Shown: positions 53,582 through 63,818, numbered from the stretch's first letter. The stretch is 64,000 nucleotides of DNA from G965218495 sp965218495 (GCA_965218495.1 OZ244626.1:1364001-1428000); one strand, 5' to 3'. Program-made: numbers and translations. The notes: generated from the sequence alone by a model not told the origin.

Positions 53582-54829
53582 CTATGCCATCCGCCCAAGC
53601 ACCTCAATTACACGTCTGACCTCGTCCATAGTGTTGTAGAGGTGCGGGCACAGTCGCAGATGATCCCCGCCGATCAGCGCGCCCCCGATGTTGTGATCGC
53701 GGTATAGCGATTCGAACGCTGCTTCGTGGTCCACGCCGGGCAATGCAAACACGACAACGCCGCCACTCAAGGCCGCCGCATGCGGCGTCTTGAATGTTAC
53801 ACCTCCTATGCTGTCGGCAAAGCCACGCTTGAGCGCAGTTGCGAGTGCACGCGTACGGGCTTCCGCGACATCTCGCCCAATCGACTCCAGAAACTCCACC
53901 GTCCGCTTGATGCCGACGATCATGGCATCGTCGCGCTGGCCAAGTGTTTCGAACTTTTGGGCGTCCGTCAGGTCGTCATTCCAACCGACGCCGACCACCG
54001 CAGGCCAAAGTTGCGAAATGGCCTCACGGCGCGCATAGAGCAGGCCACCTTCTTTCGGGCCCATGAACCACTTGTGCGCACTCCCGGTGTAGAAGTCACA
54101 GCCGAGCGCATGCAGATCCAGCATGTGTGCGCCAAAGGTCTGTGCCCCGTCAATGAGCGTCAAGACTCCGCGCTCCCGGGCCATGGCACAGAGCTGCGCT
54201 GCAGGCAGGGCCACCCCGCTGATGTTGGACACGTGTGAAAACGCCAAGACACGCGTTCGCTGCGTGAGCCCTTCTGCAAAGGGGACCAGGAGTGCCGCCT
54301 CATTTGGCGGCGCGTCAGGTGTGGTTACCCGATGGACGGAAAACCCGTGCCGCGCAGCCCTGACGTCCCATGCTTCTGCGTTGGACGGGTGATTCTGATC
54401 CCAAATCACCACCTCATCCCCCGGGCCCAGGTCAAGCCCCGTGATAACCTGGTTGTTGCCCTCGGTGGTGTTGCGCACAATTGCGATCTCGCCTGGGTCC
54501 GCCCCGACGTAGCGAGCCAGCGCTGCTCGGGTATCTGCGGCCAGCCCCTCGAATTTCTTGCGGTTCTGCATGGAGGGATCCGTATCAATGTTGCGCGTGT
54601 AGTACGATACGGCTGCGCTCACGCTGTACGGAGACGGACAAAGGTTGCCGGCATTCATCAGCGTGAAGTCACGCCGGATCGGAAACTGATCCCGCACCAC
54701 GCGCCAGTATTTTTCGTCGTCCGTCGCTGCGTTGACTCTCGGCAGTACGGCAGCGGCGGCAACGCCCAAGGATGCGCGCTGCAAGAAATGGCGTCTAGAC
54801 AGCGCGCGGGGTACGTGTCGTACATTCAT
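53582..54829 (-). CDS. Exported class V aminotransferase-fold PLP enzyme
   Basis: 415 residues. A twin-arginine signal (LSRRHFLQRASLGVAAAAVL) sends it folded to the periplasm. Class V core: NTTEGNNQVITGLDLGPGDEV near 120, VLTLIDGAQTFG near 222 (PLP-binding Asp), and the PLP lysine in TGSAHKWFMGPKEGG near 255. It resembles isopenicillin-N-epimerase-like and cysteine-desulfurase-like proteins; substrate unknown. It lies 23 bp upstream of ybdK on the same strand. Confidence 0.88.
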   Translation of the reverse strand: MNVRHVPRALSRRHFLQRASLGVAAAAVLPRVNAATDDEKYWRVVRDQFPIRRDFTLMNAGNLCPSPYSVSAAVSYYTRNIDTDPSMQNRKKFEGLAADTRAALARYVGADPGEIAIVRNTTEGNNQVITGLDLGPGDEVVIWDQNHPSNAEAWDVRAARHGFSVHRVTTPDAPPNEAALLVPFAEGLTQRTRVLAFSHVSNISGVALPAAQLCAMARERGVLTLIDGAQTFGAHMLDLHALGCDFYTGSAHKWFMGPKEGGLLYARREAISQLWPAVVGVGWNDDLTDAQKFETLGQRDDAMIVGIKRTVEFLESIGRDVAEARTRALATALKRGFADSIGGVTFKTPHAAALSGGVVVFALPGVDHEAAFESLYRDHNIGGALIGGDHLRLCPHLYNTMDEVRRVIEVLGRMA

Positions 54830-54948
54830 GGGCTAAGGGCAAAGGTGGGCTCGTAATCTACGAATTGGTAGCTTGAAGCCTCGAATGTTGTACCACCGCC
54901 CGGTGACGTACCTTCCACGCGCAGCCGGTTTTTACCAAGGGTCTTCCA

Positions 54949-55767
54949 ATGACCAGCTTCTGCCAGCGTCTCTACCAAGCGCAGCGTGCCACCAACTCCG
55001 TGCTATGCGTGGGGCTGGACCCTGACTCGCGGCTGGTACCTGTATGTATTTCCAAGGGGCGCACGCGCGCCCAGGCGGTGATGCACTTTAATGAAGCCAT
55101 CATCAGGGCAACTGCTCCCTTCACTTGCGCTTATAAGCTGAATTTTGCGTTCTACGAAGGCTTGGGCCCAGATTGCTACACGGTACTCTGCCATACGCTG
55201 CAGTGCATCCCGCCTTCCACCATCACCATTGCCGATGCGAAGCGCGGCGACATCGGCAACACGGCACGCCAGTACGCTAGGGCGATCCTGGAGGATCTGA
55301 ATTTTGATGCCTGTACCGTAGCTCCCTACATGGGCCATGATTCCGTGGCACCCTTCTTGAAGTATGCGGGCAAAGCTGCTTTTGTGCTGGCTCGCACGTC
55401 AAACACGAGCGCCAAAGACTTTCAGGAAATCCCGTGGGGTTCGGAGCGTCTCTTTCATCTTGTTGCACGCCGCGCCGCCAAGTGGGATAAGGCTGCGTTG
55501 GGCACCGCCGGATTGGTGGTGGGAGCCACGAGCCCAGACGCCCTCGGTGAACTGCGTGCTATCTGCCCCACACAGCCATTTCTGATCCCGGGCTTTGGCG
55601 CGCAAGGTGGTTTGGCAGCTGACATCGCTGCAGCTGCTTCCGGCCCCTTGATTGTCAACAGTAGCCGTGCAATCATCTATGCGTCTGACGGAGAAGATTT
55701 TTCCAAACGTGCGGCCAGCAAGGCGCGCAAGGCGCGAGACCTCCTGGCCAACTACGTGCCGAAGTGA
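54949..55767 (+). CDS. pyrF: Orotidine 5'-phosphate decarboxylase, long class
   Basis: Last step of UMP synthesis. 272 residues. Catalytic motif DAKRGD at residues 96-101, opening VGLDPDSRL near 21, and the phosphate-binding end FLIPGFGAQGG near 205. The length and DAKRGDIGNTA spacing match the TIGR02127 class found in Bacteroidota and mycobacteria rather than the short E. coli type. The stop overlaps the next ATG by one base. Confidence 0.96.
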   Translation: MTSFCQRLYQAQRATNSVLCVGLDPDSRLVPVCISKGRTRAQAVMHFNEAIIRATAPFTCAYKLNFAFYEGLGPDCYTVLCHTLQCIPPSTITIADAKRGDIGNTARQYARAILEDLNFDACTVAPYMGHDSVAPFLKYAGKAAFVLARTSNTSAKDFQEIPWGSERLFHLVARRAAKWDKAALGTAGLVVGATSPDALGELRAICPTQPFLIPGFGAQGGLAADIAAAASGPLIVNSSRAIIYASDGEDFSKRAASKARKARDLLANYVPK

Positions 55768-56066
55768 TGCTGATTCGCGTAGTCCGCATGACACTCCAGC
55801 CAGACGCACTCCAGGCGTTTCTGGCCCATTTTGATGCGGCAAGTCCAGTGATACGGCGGTTTCCCGGCTGTGAGCACCTTGAGCTGTGGCAGGATGTGGA
55901 CGCTCCCAACGTGATAACCTCCTACAGCCACTGGACCAACCTGCGCGCGCTAGAGCGCTATCGTCAGAGCGACTTCTTCAAAAGCACTTGGGCCGAGGTA
56001 AGACCCCTCTTTGCATCTCGCGCAGAGGCGTTCAGCGCAGCGCGTGCAAGAACCGGCAAGGGCTAA
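55767..56066 (+). CDS. Antibiotic-biosynthesis-monooxygenase (ABM) domain protein
   Basis: 99 residues from the ATG at 55767 (TGATG overlap with pyrF). Small ferredoxin-like dimeric fold: LIRVVRMTLQPDALQAFLAHF, then FPGCEHLELWQD and VITSYSHWTNLRALERYRQS. The family includes heme-degrading and quinol monooxygenases as well as proteins of unknown role; no specific reaction can be assigned. It overlaps the convergent TonB receptor gene by 4 bp. Confidence 0.82.
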   Translation: MLIRVVRMTLQPDALQAFLAHFDAASPVIRRFPGCEHLELWQDVDAPNVITSYSHWTNLRALERYRQSDFFKSTWAEVRPLFASRAEAFSAARARTGKG

Positions 56067-58063
56067 AGAGAAACCTGCATCCCGGCGCGGATTTCCCGCC
56101 CCGATCCAGGGAGGCCCAACTGTGGCAACGTGACACTGTCGGTGGCATTATTCACGCGGACGAATGCCTCGGCGGCCCACCTGTTGAGCAAAAATAGATA
56201 GCCCACTCGCGCATTCACAACGTTGGATCTAGGAAGCGGGGCCAGCGCTCCGGTGTTCGTCAGGCCATAGGCCTTGCCTGTCAGCACATACTCCAATACC
56301 GTAGAAAAACCTCCGGGATTCGTGTATGCCGTTGTGCACTGTGCTAGCGCGCCAGGCTTTTCGGCAAGACGCATGGAGCGACCAGCGTCGTTTCGGCCTC
56401 GCGCGTACAAATTGGTGATGTTACACTGGAGCGATGCCCCACTTGCGATTCTGGCGCTCAGCGTGGACTCCAGGCCGATGACACGGCTGCCGTGAATGTT
56501 CACGCGCTGCCTGCGCAGCTTTTCCTCGCCTTCGACCGCCACCGTGCGCTGGTCGATTGTGTCGTAGGTGCGGTTGAAGAAGCCCACCAACTCAACCGAG
56601 AGCCCATCGCGCTCCAACATGACCCCTGCCTCCGACAATAATGAGTGCTCAGGACCCAGGGCGGGATTAACCAGGAAACGTCCCAGCGCCTCGCCAAACA
56701 GCTCCCGCATCGTCGGAAAACGCACCTTGCGACCCACTGACACTCGCGCACGCACGCCGGGAATTGCCTCAGTTGACAACCCCGACATGACGCTATATGT
56801 TTGTGCGGGTCCCTTGGGCGGTTTGTCACCGGTTTCCGGCGTAGATACCCCGTCCAAGCTGGCACCTACAGTAAAAGTGACCGTGCCGGGTCTGGAATAC
56901 TCCGCACCGACGCTATAGATATTCTGCCGAAATTTCTGCTTGAGCGGCGCAAAGACATCGACCTCCTCATCTACCTGACGATGTGTTGAAGAATACAGGC
57001 TGAAGGCACCCGTGACCGACCCCTGTCCAACGGGCGCAAACAACGACAGCCGCATGCCCTGCGTAAAGTCGTCGTCTTCCTGCTTCTTTTCCAGCGTCTC
57101 GTATTCGACGCTCTGGTACTGGTGAATCGTCTGGCCGAAGACGTTGGCCCAAGCCGCACTCCGAAGGGTCATACCGCGCTGCCCTAGTGGCAAAAGGCCG
57201 CTGAGGATGAAGATGGTAGAGTGCCATGACGGATAGCGCCAGTACCGCACCCTGGCAACGTCAGGGTCGTTGTGGCCCTCGGGCGCAATACCTTTCTCGC
57301 CGGAAATCGCCAGAATTGACAGCCTGACCCGCGCTTCGCCACCGGAATGATAGGTCAACTGCCCGTAGTTGGAGAAAATGCTACGGTGCGTGTTGGTACG
57401 CACATCTGGATCATGCTGGCCATACGGCACCTCTGCCCTGCCGGGTACTCCAAAGCCGTCCCGCTCAGAATACCCACTGAACAACCCGTACCCCCAACGC
57501 CCCTTACGACGCAGATACTGGGCACGTACCTGCTTGGCCCCGTAGGAGCCCAGCAACCCTGCTGCATTAAAATGCTGACCCTGGTACTCCAAGCTGCGGG
57601 CGGTGAGATTCAGCACACCACCCATCACGTTGGTTCCGTAAGCGACCGGTGGTGGCCCCTTTACCACCGTAATCTCTCCAACCACCTCGGCCGGTACCAA
57701 GCTCAGATCAATCCGGTTGTCCCAAGGGACATTAAGCAGCGCCCCGTCAAAAAACACTGCAACCTGGCGTTCTCCTGCGCCGCGCAAATAGACAAGGGTT
57801 TCGCCGCGCGAGTTTGTCTGCAGGTGTGCACCGGGCACGTGCCGAAGGACGCGGTCGATAGAAGCCGCGTCGGACTTCGCAATCGCGGCCAAGCCGACCC
57901 GCTGGATCGTTGCGGTACGGTGGAGAAACGTCGCGATAGAGTCGGGCACTACAACAATTTCGCCCAGCCTATGATGGGCTAGCGTGTCCCGGGTCTGCGC
58001 CCAGGTCAGTCCAACACTCAAGAAAAGAAGCAGCAGGCACAGGCCCGTTCGTCGACACGCCAT
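56063..58063 (-). CDS. TonB-dependent outer-membrane receptor
   Basis: 666 residues. Signal peptide to about residue 22 (LLLLFLSVGLTWAQ), TonB-box-like region (EIVVVPDS), plug (VLRHVPGAHLQTNSRGETLVYLRGAG and VVKGPPPVAYGTNVMGGVLNL), and a 22-strand-type barrel. The C-terminus ends MQVSL. BtuB/FepA-like in layout; the ligand may be a metal chelate or vitamin, which is inference. Likely cotranscribed with the lipoprotein gene upstream. Confidence 0.9.
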   Translation of the reverse strand: MACRRTGLCLLLLFLSVGLTWAQTRDTLAHHRLGEIVVVPDSIATFLHRTATIQRVGLAAIAKSDAASIDRVLRHVPGAHLQTNSRGETLVYLRGAGERQVAVFFDGALLNVPWDNRIDLSLVPAEVVGEITVVKGPPPVAYGTNVMGGVLNLTARSLEYQGQHFNAAGLLGSYGAKQVRAQYLRRKGRWGYGLFSGYSERDGFGVPGRAEVPYGQHDPDVRTNTHRSIFSNYGQLTYHSGGEARVRLSILAISGEKGIAPEGHNDPDVARVRYWRYPSWHSTIFILSGLLPLGQRGMTLRSAAWANVFGQTIHQYQSVEYETLEKKQEDDDFTQGMRLSLFAPVGQGSVTGAFSLYSSTHRQVDEEVDVFAPLKQKFRQNIYSVGAEYSRPGTVTFTVGASLDGVSTPETGDKPPKGPAQTYSVMSGLSTEAIPGVRARVSVGRKVRFPTMRELFGEALGRFLVNPALGPEHSLLSEAGVMLERDGLSVELVGFFNRTYDTIDQRTVAVEGEEKLRRQRVNIHGSRVIGLESTLSARIASGASLQCNITNLYARGRNDAGRSMRLAEKPGALAQCTTAYTNPGGFSTVLEYVLTGKAYGLTNTGALAPLPRSNVVNARVGYLFLLNRWAAEAFVRVNNATDSVTLPQLGLPGSGREIRAGMQVSL

Positions 58064-58101
58064 AGGCGCCTTCCTGTTTGTCCCGCAGCGCCACGGGATC
58101 G

Positions 58102-58662
58102 CTATGGCTCAACATTCATGCTGGCCAGAATGTCGCTCAATTCTTGGCGCTGCGTGGCATGTTCAAGTCGGCGATAAAACTGGGGTGCGATTTGGTACCG
58201 CCCAACCTCTTGTGGAACCATGGCAACGGAGCCGGTGACATAGACCTGCAGGTCGCTTCTCAAGGTTTCGTAGCGATCGGTCAGTACGCGCTGCTCTGCA
58301 ATCATGGCGCCGTATGTGTGATGCAGGCTGCGATAGCGGTCACGCCCTACCCACGCAACAAGTGGGCTGTTACTAAGGAATCCGCCGCCCTCGCGCGCCG
58401 CGGTTTCGTGATGGATTTCCACCAAGGCGTCATAGTCGCCGCCCAGCGCCGTCAGGCGCTGCGCAAACGGCATCAGCGCCTCGTCTTCCTCCGCCAATGC
58501 CTCTAACGCCGCTGCATTTAACTTGACACCATCACGTGCAGCAGCCACCGCGGCGGCCTCCTGACGAATTCCGTCCTCCAGCGCCTGAACGCTCGCGTCG
58601 TTACCGTACATACGGCAGCCCGCCGTTGCAAGCAGCAGCACCGCCAGTGCATATCCTTTCAT
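58102..58662 (-). CDS. Hypothetical lipoprotein
   Basis: 186 residues, family not recognised. The signal peptide ends in a good lipobox (LLATAGC). The mature part is helical with heptad-like alanine/leucine spacing (VQALEDGIRQEAAAVAAARD, LNAAALEALAEEDEAL), perhaps a coiled coil. It lies 38 bp upstream of the TonB receptor on the same strand, suggesting a partner role. Confidence 0.65.
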   Translation of the reverse strand: MKGYALAVLLLATAGCRMYGNDASVQALEDGIRQEAAAVAAARDGVKLNAAALEALAEEDEALMPFAQRLTALGGDYDALVEIHHETAAREGGGFLSNSPLVAWVGRDRYRSLHHTYGAMIAEQRVLTDRYETLRSDLQVYVTGSVAMVPQEVGRYQIAPQFYRRLEHATQRQELSDILASMNVEP

Positions 58663-58727
58663 GAAGCCTTGGAGATTAAGCGCAGCACCTCACCGAAAAT
58701 TATAAGCGAAAATCGTGCCATTGCCGC

Positions 58728-59987
58728 TTAAATGATGGTACCTGCAGAAATTGCCGCGTTCTTTGGGATTACTACGATGCCATCGCGAATGTAGTAGCCG
58801 TCACCGTCCGAGTTCTGTACGCCGGCTGTATTTCGAATCACACACCCCTGACCAATCCGAACGTTTTTGTCCACGATAGTACTCTCAATGTATACGTTGT
58901 CGCCAATTCCAGGCTCCGGCGGCCCGTCGATGCGGTACCGCGTGGAGTGGGAGTGCATGGGATAGTCGTCGGCGCCCATGACGATGGCATGCTTGATCGT
59001 GGTGCCATTGCCAACAAGCGATCGAATCCCGATGATTGAATTCGTGATGGTACTGCGGCCGATGATGCTCCCTTCCGAAATGAGCGAACCGGACACGTGC
59101 GCGCCTTTGAGCGCAGCCGGCGCGAGCATCCGCGCATTGGTGAACAAAGGCATGGCCGCGTTGCGCAGATCGAACTCCGGTGCGGCACTCGTCAGCATGA
59201 GGTTTGCGTCAAAGAACGAGCGCATCGTGCCAATGTCGCTCCAGTACCCGGTGAACGGATAGCTGACCACATTCAGCCTCCCGATGGCGTCGGGAATAAT
59301 TTGCTTGCCGAAGTCATGGTCGTCCGGCCGGCTGTCCAGCGTGTCCCTAAGCAGTGCGCTGTTGAACACATAGATACCCATGGACGCCAGGTACGTACGC
59401 CCTGCCTTAGTCATGGCTTCAGGTACTGGGCTTTCCTTGCCTGAGAGGTCCCCTGGCTTTTCGTAGAACTCTGTAATGCGGTGGTGATCGTCCGTCTTCA
59501 GTATGCCGAACTGGGTCGCCTCCTTCGCAGTCACTGGAATGGTCGCCACGGTGACGGCCGACTGGTGCGCTTTGTGGTGGGCCACCAGCTTACGGTAGTC
59601 CATGGAATAGAGCTGATCTCCTGAAAGTATCAGCACGTATTCGTGGCGGTAAACTGAAAAGTGTGGGATATTCTGACGCACCGCATCGGCCGTCCCCTGA
59701 AACCAGTCCAACGAGGTGCGTGTCTGCTCGGCGGCCATTACCGTAACAAATCCACGCCGATACTGATCGAAGCGGTAGGTCGAAATGTGGTCGTTCAGGC
59801 TTGCGGAGTGAAACTGGGTCAGGACGAAGATTTTGTCCACACCCGAGTTTATGCAGTTCGACACCGGCACGTCAATCAGCCGGTATTTACCGGCCAACGG
59901 GACCGCGGGCTTCGACCGCAGCTCTGTCAACGGGAAAAGGCGCGTTCCGGCGCCGCCGCCAAGGATGAGGGCAATGCAATCGTCCAT
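58728..59987 (-). CDS. glgC: Glucose-1-phosphate adenylyltransferase
   Basis: Makes ADP-glucose from glucose-1-phosphate and ATP, the donor for glycogen. 419 residues from ATG 59987. Nucleotide loop ALILGGGAGTRLFPLTELRSKPAVPLAGKY split by family positions near residues 6-35, substrate site FYEKP near 188, and a C-terminal left-handed beta-helix with hexapeptide-like repeats (SLISEGSIIGRSTITNSIIG). It resembles the plant/cyanobacterial-type length. No other glycogen genes are adjacent. Confidence 0.93.
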   Translation of the reverse strand: MDDCIALILGGGAGTRLFPLTELRSKPAVPLAGKYRLIDVPVSNCINSGVDKIFVLTQFHSASLNDHISTYRFDQYRRGFVTVMAAEQTRTSLDWFQGTADAVRQNIPHFSVYRHEYVLILSGDQLYSMDYRKLVAHHKAHQSAVTVATIPVTAKEATQFGILKTDDHHRITEFYEKPGDLSGKESPVPEAMTKAGRTYLASMGIYVFNSALLRDTLDSRPDDHDFGKQIIPDAIGRLNVVSYPFTGYWSDIGTMRSFFDANLMLTSAAPEFDLRNAAMPLFTNARMLAPAALKGAHVSGSLISEGSIIGRSTITNSIIGIRSLVGNGTTIKHAIVMGADDYPMHSHSTRYRIDGPPEPGIGDNVYIESTIVDKNVRIGQGCVIRNTAGVQNSDGDGYYIRDGIVVIPKNAAISAGTII

Positions 59988-60106
59988 AAGTAGCGTAGAC
60001 GTTCTGACAGGTGGCAAGATACGCACCGTCGGCGCGCCTTACGGTAAATCTTCTGTGATGCTCGGCTGCAGAAACCCTTCCGACTTGCCCTCTGTTCAAA
60101 TGTGTC

Positions 60107-63100
60107 ATGAGCGACGAAACCCGGCACCTCCTCGTCATCCTACGAGGGCGGCTTCAGGCGGCCGCGCGCCAAATTACCGTGGCAAATCTGTCCTACAGCT
60201 TGCTCCTCACCGCTGGTATCGTTGCCACCCTGCTGCTTGTGCTGGTTGGGGCTGAGGCACTCTTTTGGGTCGCAGTAGCATGGCGAAGCCTGTTCTTTTG
60301 GCTGCTGTTTCTGGTACTTGGCGGACTTACCATTGCCTTGGTAGTCCGGCCGCTCCTGCGTCTGTTGGGCATGCTGCCCGACCCGCCGGACCGCCAGGTT
60401 GCTCAGCACGTCAGCCACCGATACCCTGAGCTGGAGGATCGGCTTCTGAACCTTCTGGACCTGGGCGAGGGACGTGCGAGTGCTGCGCCTGCACCCTTGG
60501 TCGATGGTGCGGTGCACATGCTTCATGAGCGCGTGAAAGGTGTTCCCCTGGAAGACGCTACTTCCTTTGCGCCCGTTCGTCGCATGGGGCGCATTGCCTC
60601 GGTGCCGGTAGCCGGGCTGCTGCTGTTCCTGATAGCGGCACCGACCAGCTTTTTGGATGCATCGCATCGCCTCTTTTCACCGGGCGTATTCTTCGTGCGT
60701 CCTGCACCGTTTGCGCTAAAGGTGTCCCCGGGAGATGCCACCATTGTGCGTGGAGAGACATTGGTGATCACCGCTACCGCTACCGGTACCAACGTGCCGA
60801 CCGCTGCTGTGCTGCAGGCTGATCGCGCACAGCCCGCTGCGCTTGCGGCGGACGCGTCCGGACGCTTTAGCTATGAGATGGTCAATGTACGAGAGGGGTT
60901 CCGGTACCGAGTACAAGCCGGTGCCGTCACCACGTCGTGGTTCGGTATCGAGGTCATTGAACGGCCGGTGGTGCGCAGCCTGCAAGTGGAACTCATCGCT
61001 CCGCCTTATACCGGGCTCCCGGTCCAGGTCCTGCCCCCTGGCACGGGCGACATCATTGCGCTGCCTGGCACAGAGGTCAAGCTCAGAGTGCGTGGCGGAG
61101 GGGCCCGCGCATATGTCGTTTTTGCCAGTGGGCGCGTGGACACGCTTTCCGCAGGAGCCATAGCGGAAGGCTCCTTTAGCGTGCTCGAAAAAGATACCTA
61201 TCACGTCCGCCTGGAAAACGAGGCCGGTATTCGAAATCACGATCCAATAGTATACCAGGTCACGCCACTGGCAGACCTCCCTCCTACCGTCACCATCCGC
61301 GAGCCTGCTGCGGACGCCACCTTGGACCTGGATATTCAGGCAACCGTGCTGCTACAGCTGAGCGACGACTTTGGGTTTCGGGATCTCAATCTGTGGTGGC
61401 GCCTGGCAGAGAGCCGGTTCAATGAACTGATGTCCGAGCCAGTGGCCATGGCGCTACCGCTTGCGCGGCCGCGTGAACTGGATCAGCATCTGGAATTCTT
61501 TTGGGACCTCGGGTTCGCGACGGGCCTCGACATCGTGCCGGGTGATGTCATTGAGTACTATGCCGAGGTCCGCGACAATGATGCGATAAGTGGCTACAAG
61601 ACCGCTCGCAGCGCCGTGCACCGGCTACGGCTCCCATCGGTGTCAGAACGCTATGACCGGCTGAGCGACACGCAGCAGGACACCGAAACCGAGATGGAGT
61701 CGCTCCTGGAAGAAAGTGACAGGATTCGGGACCAGTTTGAGGAAGTGCGAGATGAGTTGCGGCGAAAGCAGCAAGGTGACTGGGACGACAAGCGCCAGCT
61801 GGAACGTGTGGCCGACGCGCAAAAGGCCCTCGAAGAGCGTGTCGAAGACCTCGCTTCCACCATGGAAGAGACGGCAGAGGACATGCAGGACCTGGTAAGC
61901 GACGAAACGCTGCAGATGTTCGAGGAGCTGCAACAGGTCACTGAAGAGATCAACTCGGCCGAGCTCATGGAGGCCATGCAAAAGCTGCAACAGGCTATCG
62001 AAGAGCTTAATCCACGCGAGATGCAAATGGCGTTGGAGAAGTTTGGCTTCAATGAAGAAATGTACCGCGATCGCTTGGAACGGGCCTTGGAGCTATTTAG
62101 GAACTTCCAGGTGCAGCAGAAGCTGGAAGAGGCTGCGGACCGCGCCGAAAATCTCGCTTCCGAGCAGGAACAGCTTGACCAAGAGATTGGCGAGGACCCG
62201 GATGCGGCCCATCAGGAGCGGGAGGCGTTGGCGGAGCAGCAGATGCGCAGCAAGGAAGAGATGGAAGCGCTGGAGTCCAAGATGGAAGAAATTGCGCGCC
62301 GAATGGACGAAATTCGCAATGCGCCCACCGAGGCTATGGAACAGCTGAGCGAAGAAGCGGCATCGCAAGAGTTGCCCATGGAGATGCAGAAAAATGCGGA
62401 GCAGCTGCAGGCGGGCCAGATGCAGGAAGCCCAACGCGGCCAGCAGCAGATGCAACAAAGCCTTCAGCAGCTCCAGCAAGACCTCGAAAGCATGCTGGGG
62501 GGCATGCAGGGAAGTCAGATGCAGATCAACTTCGCGGCGCTCCAGCGGCTATTGAGCGACATCTTGCACCTTTCGCATGATCAGGAGGCTTTGAGACGGC
62601 AAGTCAGTGCGGCCGCTACTGACAGTCCGCTGCTGCGCGACTTTGCGCAGCAGCAAAGTGTGATGCGCGACGGACTGAGTGCCGTTGCCGATTCTCTTCA
62701 GTCCCTGGCTCGCCAGATCCCGCAGATGACACGCGAGGTACAAGCGCAAACCGGGACTGCGCTGCTGGCCATGGAAAACGCCATCGCCGCTATGGTAGCG
62801 CGCAACGGCTTGCAGGCCGCGCGAGAGCAGCTCACGTCCATGACGAACCTCAACGAGCTGGCGCTGCTGCTCAGCGACCTTATGGATCAGCTCATGAACT
62901 CTCCGAATAACAATTCGGCCGGGGGCATGTCCATGAGCGAGATGATTCAACAGATGCAACAAATGGCTTCCCAGCAGCAACAGCTCAACCAGCAGATACA
63001 GGAGATGCTCGGCCAGATGCAAGGTCAGCGGCTCACGCCCGACATGCAGGCAAGGATGCAGCAGATGGCTTCTCAGCAGCAAGCCATCAAGCAGCAGCTC

Positions 63101-63472
63101 GAAGACCTGAGCCGCCAAAACGCACTTGCCCAGCGGCTCGCGGGTGACCTCAACAAGATCGCTGCCCAGATGGAAGAATCCGTGCAACAACTCGGAGCCT
63201 TCGGCGCGGGCCGCGAGCTAAGGGAGCGGCAGCAACAGATTCTCACGCGGCTCTTGGATGCCTCACGCGCAATGCAGGAACGTGGCAAACAGCGCCGGCG
63301 CGAGGGACGTACGGGAGAGCGTATCGTGCGTGCGGGCCCGGATGCACTGGACACGTCACGGCTGGACGAGGTGCTCCGCCGCGCACTCTTGGATGCCTTG
63401 GAGAGTGGGTATGCACCCGACTACCAGGAGCTCATTCGCCGTTACTTTGAGCTGCTCCAGCAGAAGCAGTGA
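60107..63472 (+). CDS. Large DUF4175-like membrane and coiled-coil protein
   Basis: 1121 residues. Two or three transmembrane helices near the N-terminus (LLLTAGIVATLLLVLVGAEA, FFWLLFLVLGGLTIALVV) plus one near 165-185. An Ig-like/beta domain follows (residues about 190-480, VSPGDATIVRGETLVITATA), then very long coiled coils from about 510 to 1080 rich in Gln, Glu and Met (many QQMQQ-type runs). This architecture matches the DUF4175 family of Bacteroidota and alphaproteobacteria. It is probably anchored in the inner membrane with a long periplasmic rod; function unknown. Confidence 0.82.
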   Translation: MSDETRHLLVILRGRLQAAARQITVANLSYSLLLTAGIVATLLLVLVGAEALFWVAVAWRSLFFWLLFLVLGGLTIALVVRPLLRLLGMLPDPPDRQVAQHVSHRYPELEDRLLNLLDLGEGRASAAPAPLVDGAVHMLHERVKGVPLEDATSFAPVRRMGRIASVPVAGLLLFLIAAPTSFLDASHRLFSPGVFFVRPAPFALKVSPGDATIVRGETLVITATATGTNVPTAAVLQADRAQPAALAADASGRFSYEMVNVREGFRYRVQAGAVTTSWFGIEVIERPVVRSLQVELIAPPYTGLPVQVLPPGTGDIIALPGTEVKLRVRGGGARAYVVFASGRVDTLSAGAIAEGSFSVLEKDTYHVRLENEAGIRNHDPIVYQVTPLADLPPTVTIREPAADATLDLDIQATVLLQLSDDFGFRDLNLWWRLAESRFNELMSEPVAMALPLARPRELDQHLEFFWDLGFATGLDIVPGDVIEYYAEVRDNDAISGYKTARSAVHRLRLPSVSERYDRLSDTQQDTETEMESLLEESDRIRDQFEEVRDELRRKQQGDWDDKRQLERVADAQKALEERVEDLASTMEETAEDMQDLVSDETLQMFEELQQVTEEINSAELMEAMQKLQQAIEELNPREMQMALEKFGFNEEMYRDRLERALELFRNFQVQQKLEEAADRAENLASEQEQLDQEIGEDPDAAHQEREALAEQQMRSKEEMEALESKMEEIARRMDEIRNAPTEAMEQLSEEAASQELPMEMQKNAEQLQAGQMQEAQRGQQQMQQSLQQLQQDLESMLGGMQGSQMQINFAALQRLLSDILHLSHDQEALRRQVSAAATDSPLLRDFAQQQSVMRDGLSAVADSLQSLARQIPQMTREVQAQTGTALLAMENAIAAMVARNGLQAAREQLTSMTNLNELALLLSDLMDQLMNSPNNNSAGGMSMSEMIQQMQQMASQQQQLNQQIQEMLGQMQGQRLTPDMQARMQQMASQQQAIKQQLEDLSRQNALAQRLAGDLNKIAAQMEESVQQLGAFGAGRELRERQQQILTRLLDASRAMQERGKQRRREGRTGERIVRAGPDALDTSRLDEVLRRALLDALESGYAPDYQELIRRYFELLQQKQ

Positions 63473-63818
63473 CGCGACAGGCCGTGCAGCCAAACCATGC
63501 GTAGCGGCGCCGGGCAACGAAACGGTATGCCGCATCGCGCCACGGGTGCGGCACCACGACAAGGATCCATGCCAGTGGCCACAGCCCAGGAAGGTGCCGA
63601 AAGACTCTAAGTACCGCGTCCGAAGCGCGCCACACGCCGACCGCATCTGCCAGCGCAAGCCCTTCGCTCTTGTGAATGCCGGCCTCCTCCATGGGACGCG
63701 TGCAAAACCGCTGTGCCCTGTCCAGTCGGCGTACCCAACGGACGCACCACTGGCACAGGTTGCATGTTTCATCAAAATAGAGAGTCGCAAAACAGGTTGG
63801 AGGCACAGCCGCGTGCAA
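63432..63818 (-). CDS. DCC-family (DUF393) thiol-disulfide oxidoreductase-like protein
   Basis: 128 residues from TTG 63818 (GTG four codons later possible). The family's DxxCxxC motif appears as YFDETCNLCQWCVRW near residue 14, and WPLAWILVVVP and RRYAWFGC are typical of the C-terminal part. A redox role is presumed from the motif. It overlaps the end of the DUF4175 gene by 41 bp and shares one base with the divergent chrA start. Confidence 0.85.
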   Translation of the reverse strand: MHAAVPPTCFATLYFDETCNLCQWCVRWVRRLDRAQRFCTRPMEEAGIHKSEGLALADAVGVWRASDAVLRVFRHLPGLWPLAWILVVVPHPWRDAAYRFVARRRYAWFGCTACRVTASAGAAQSNGE

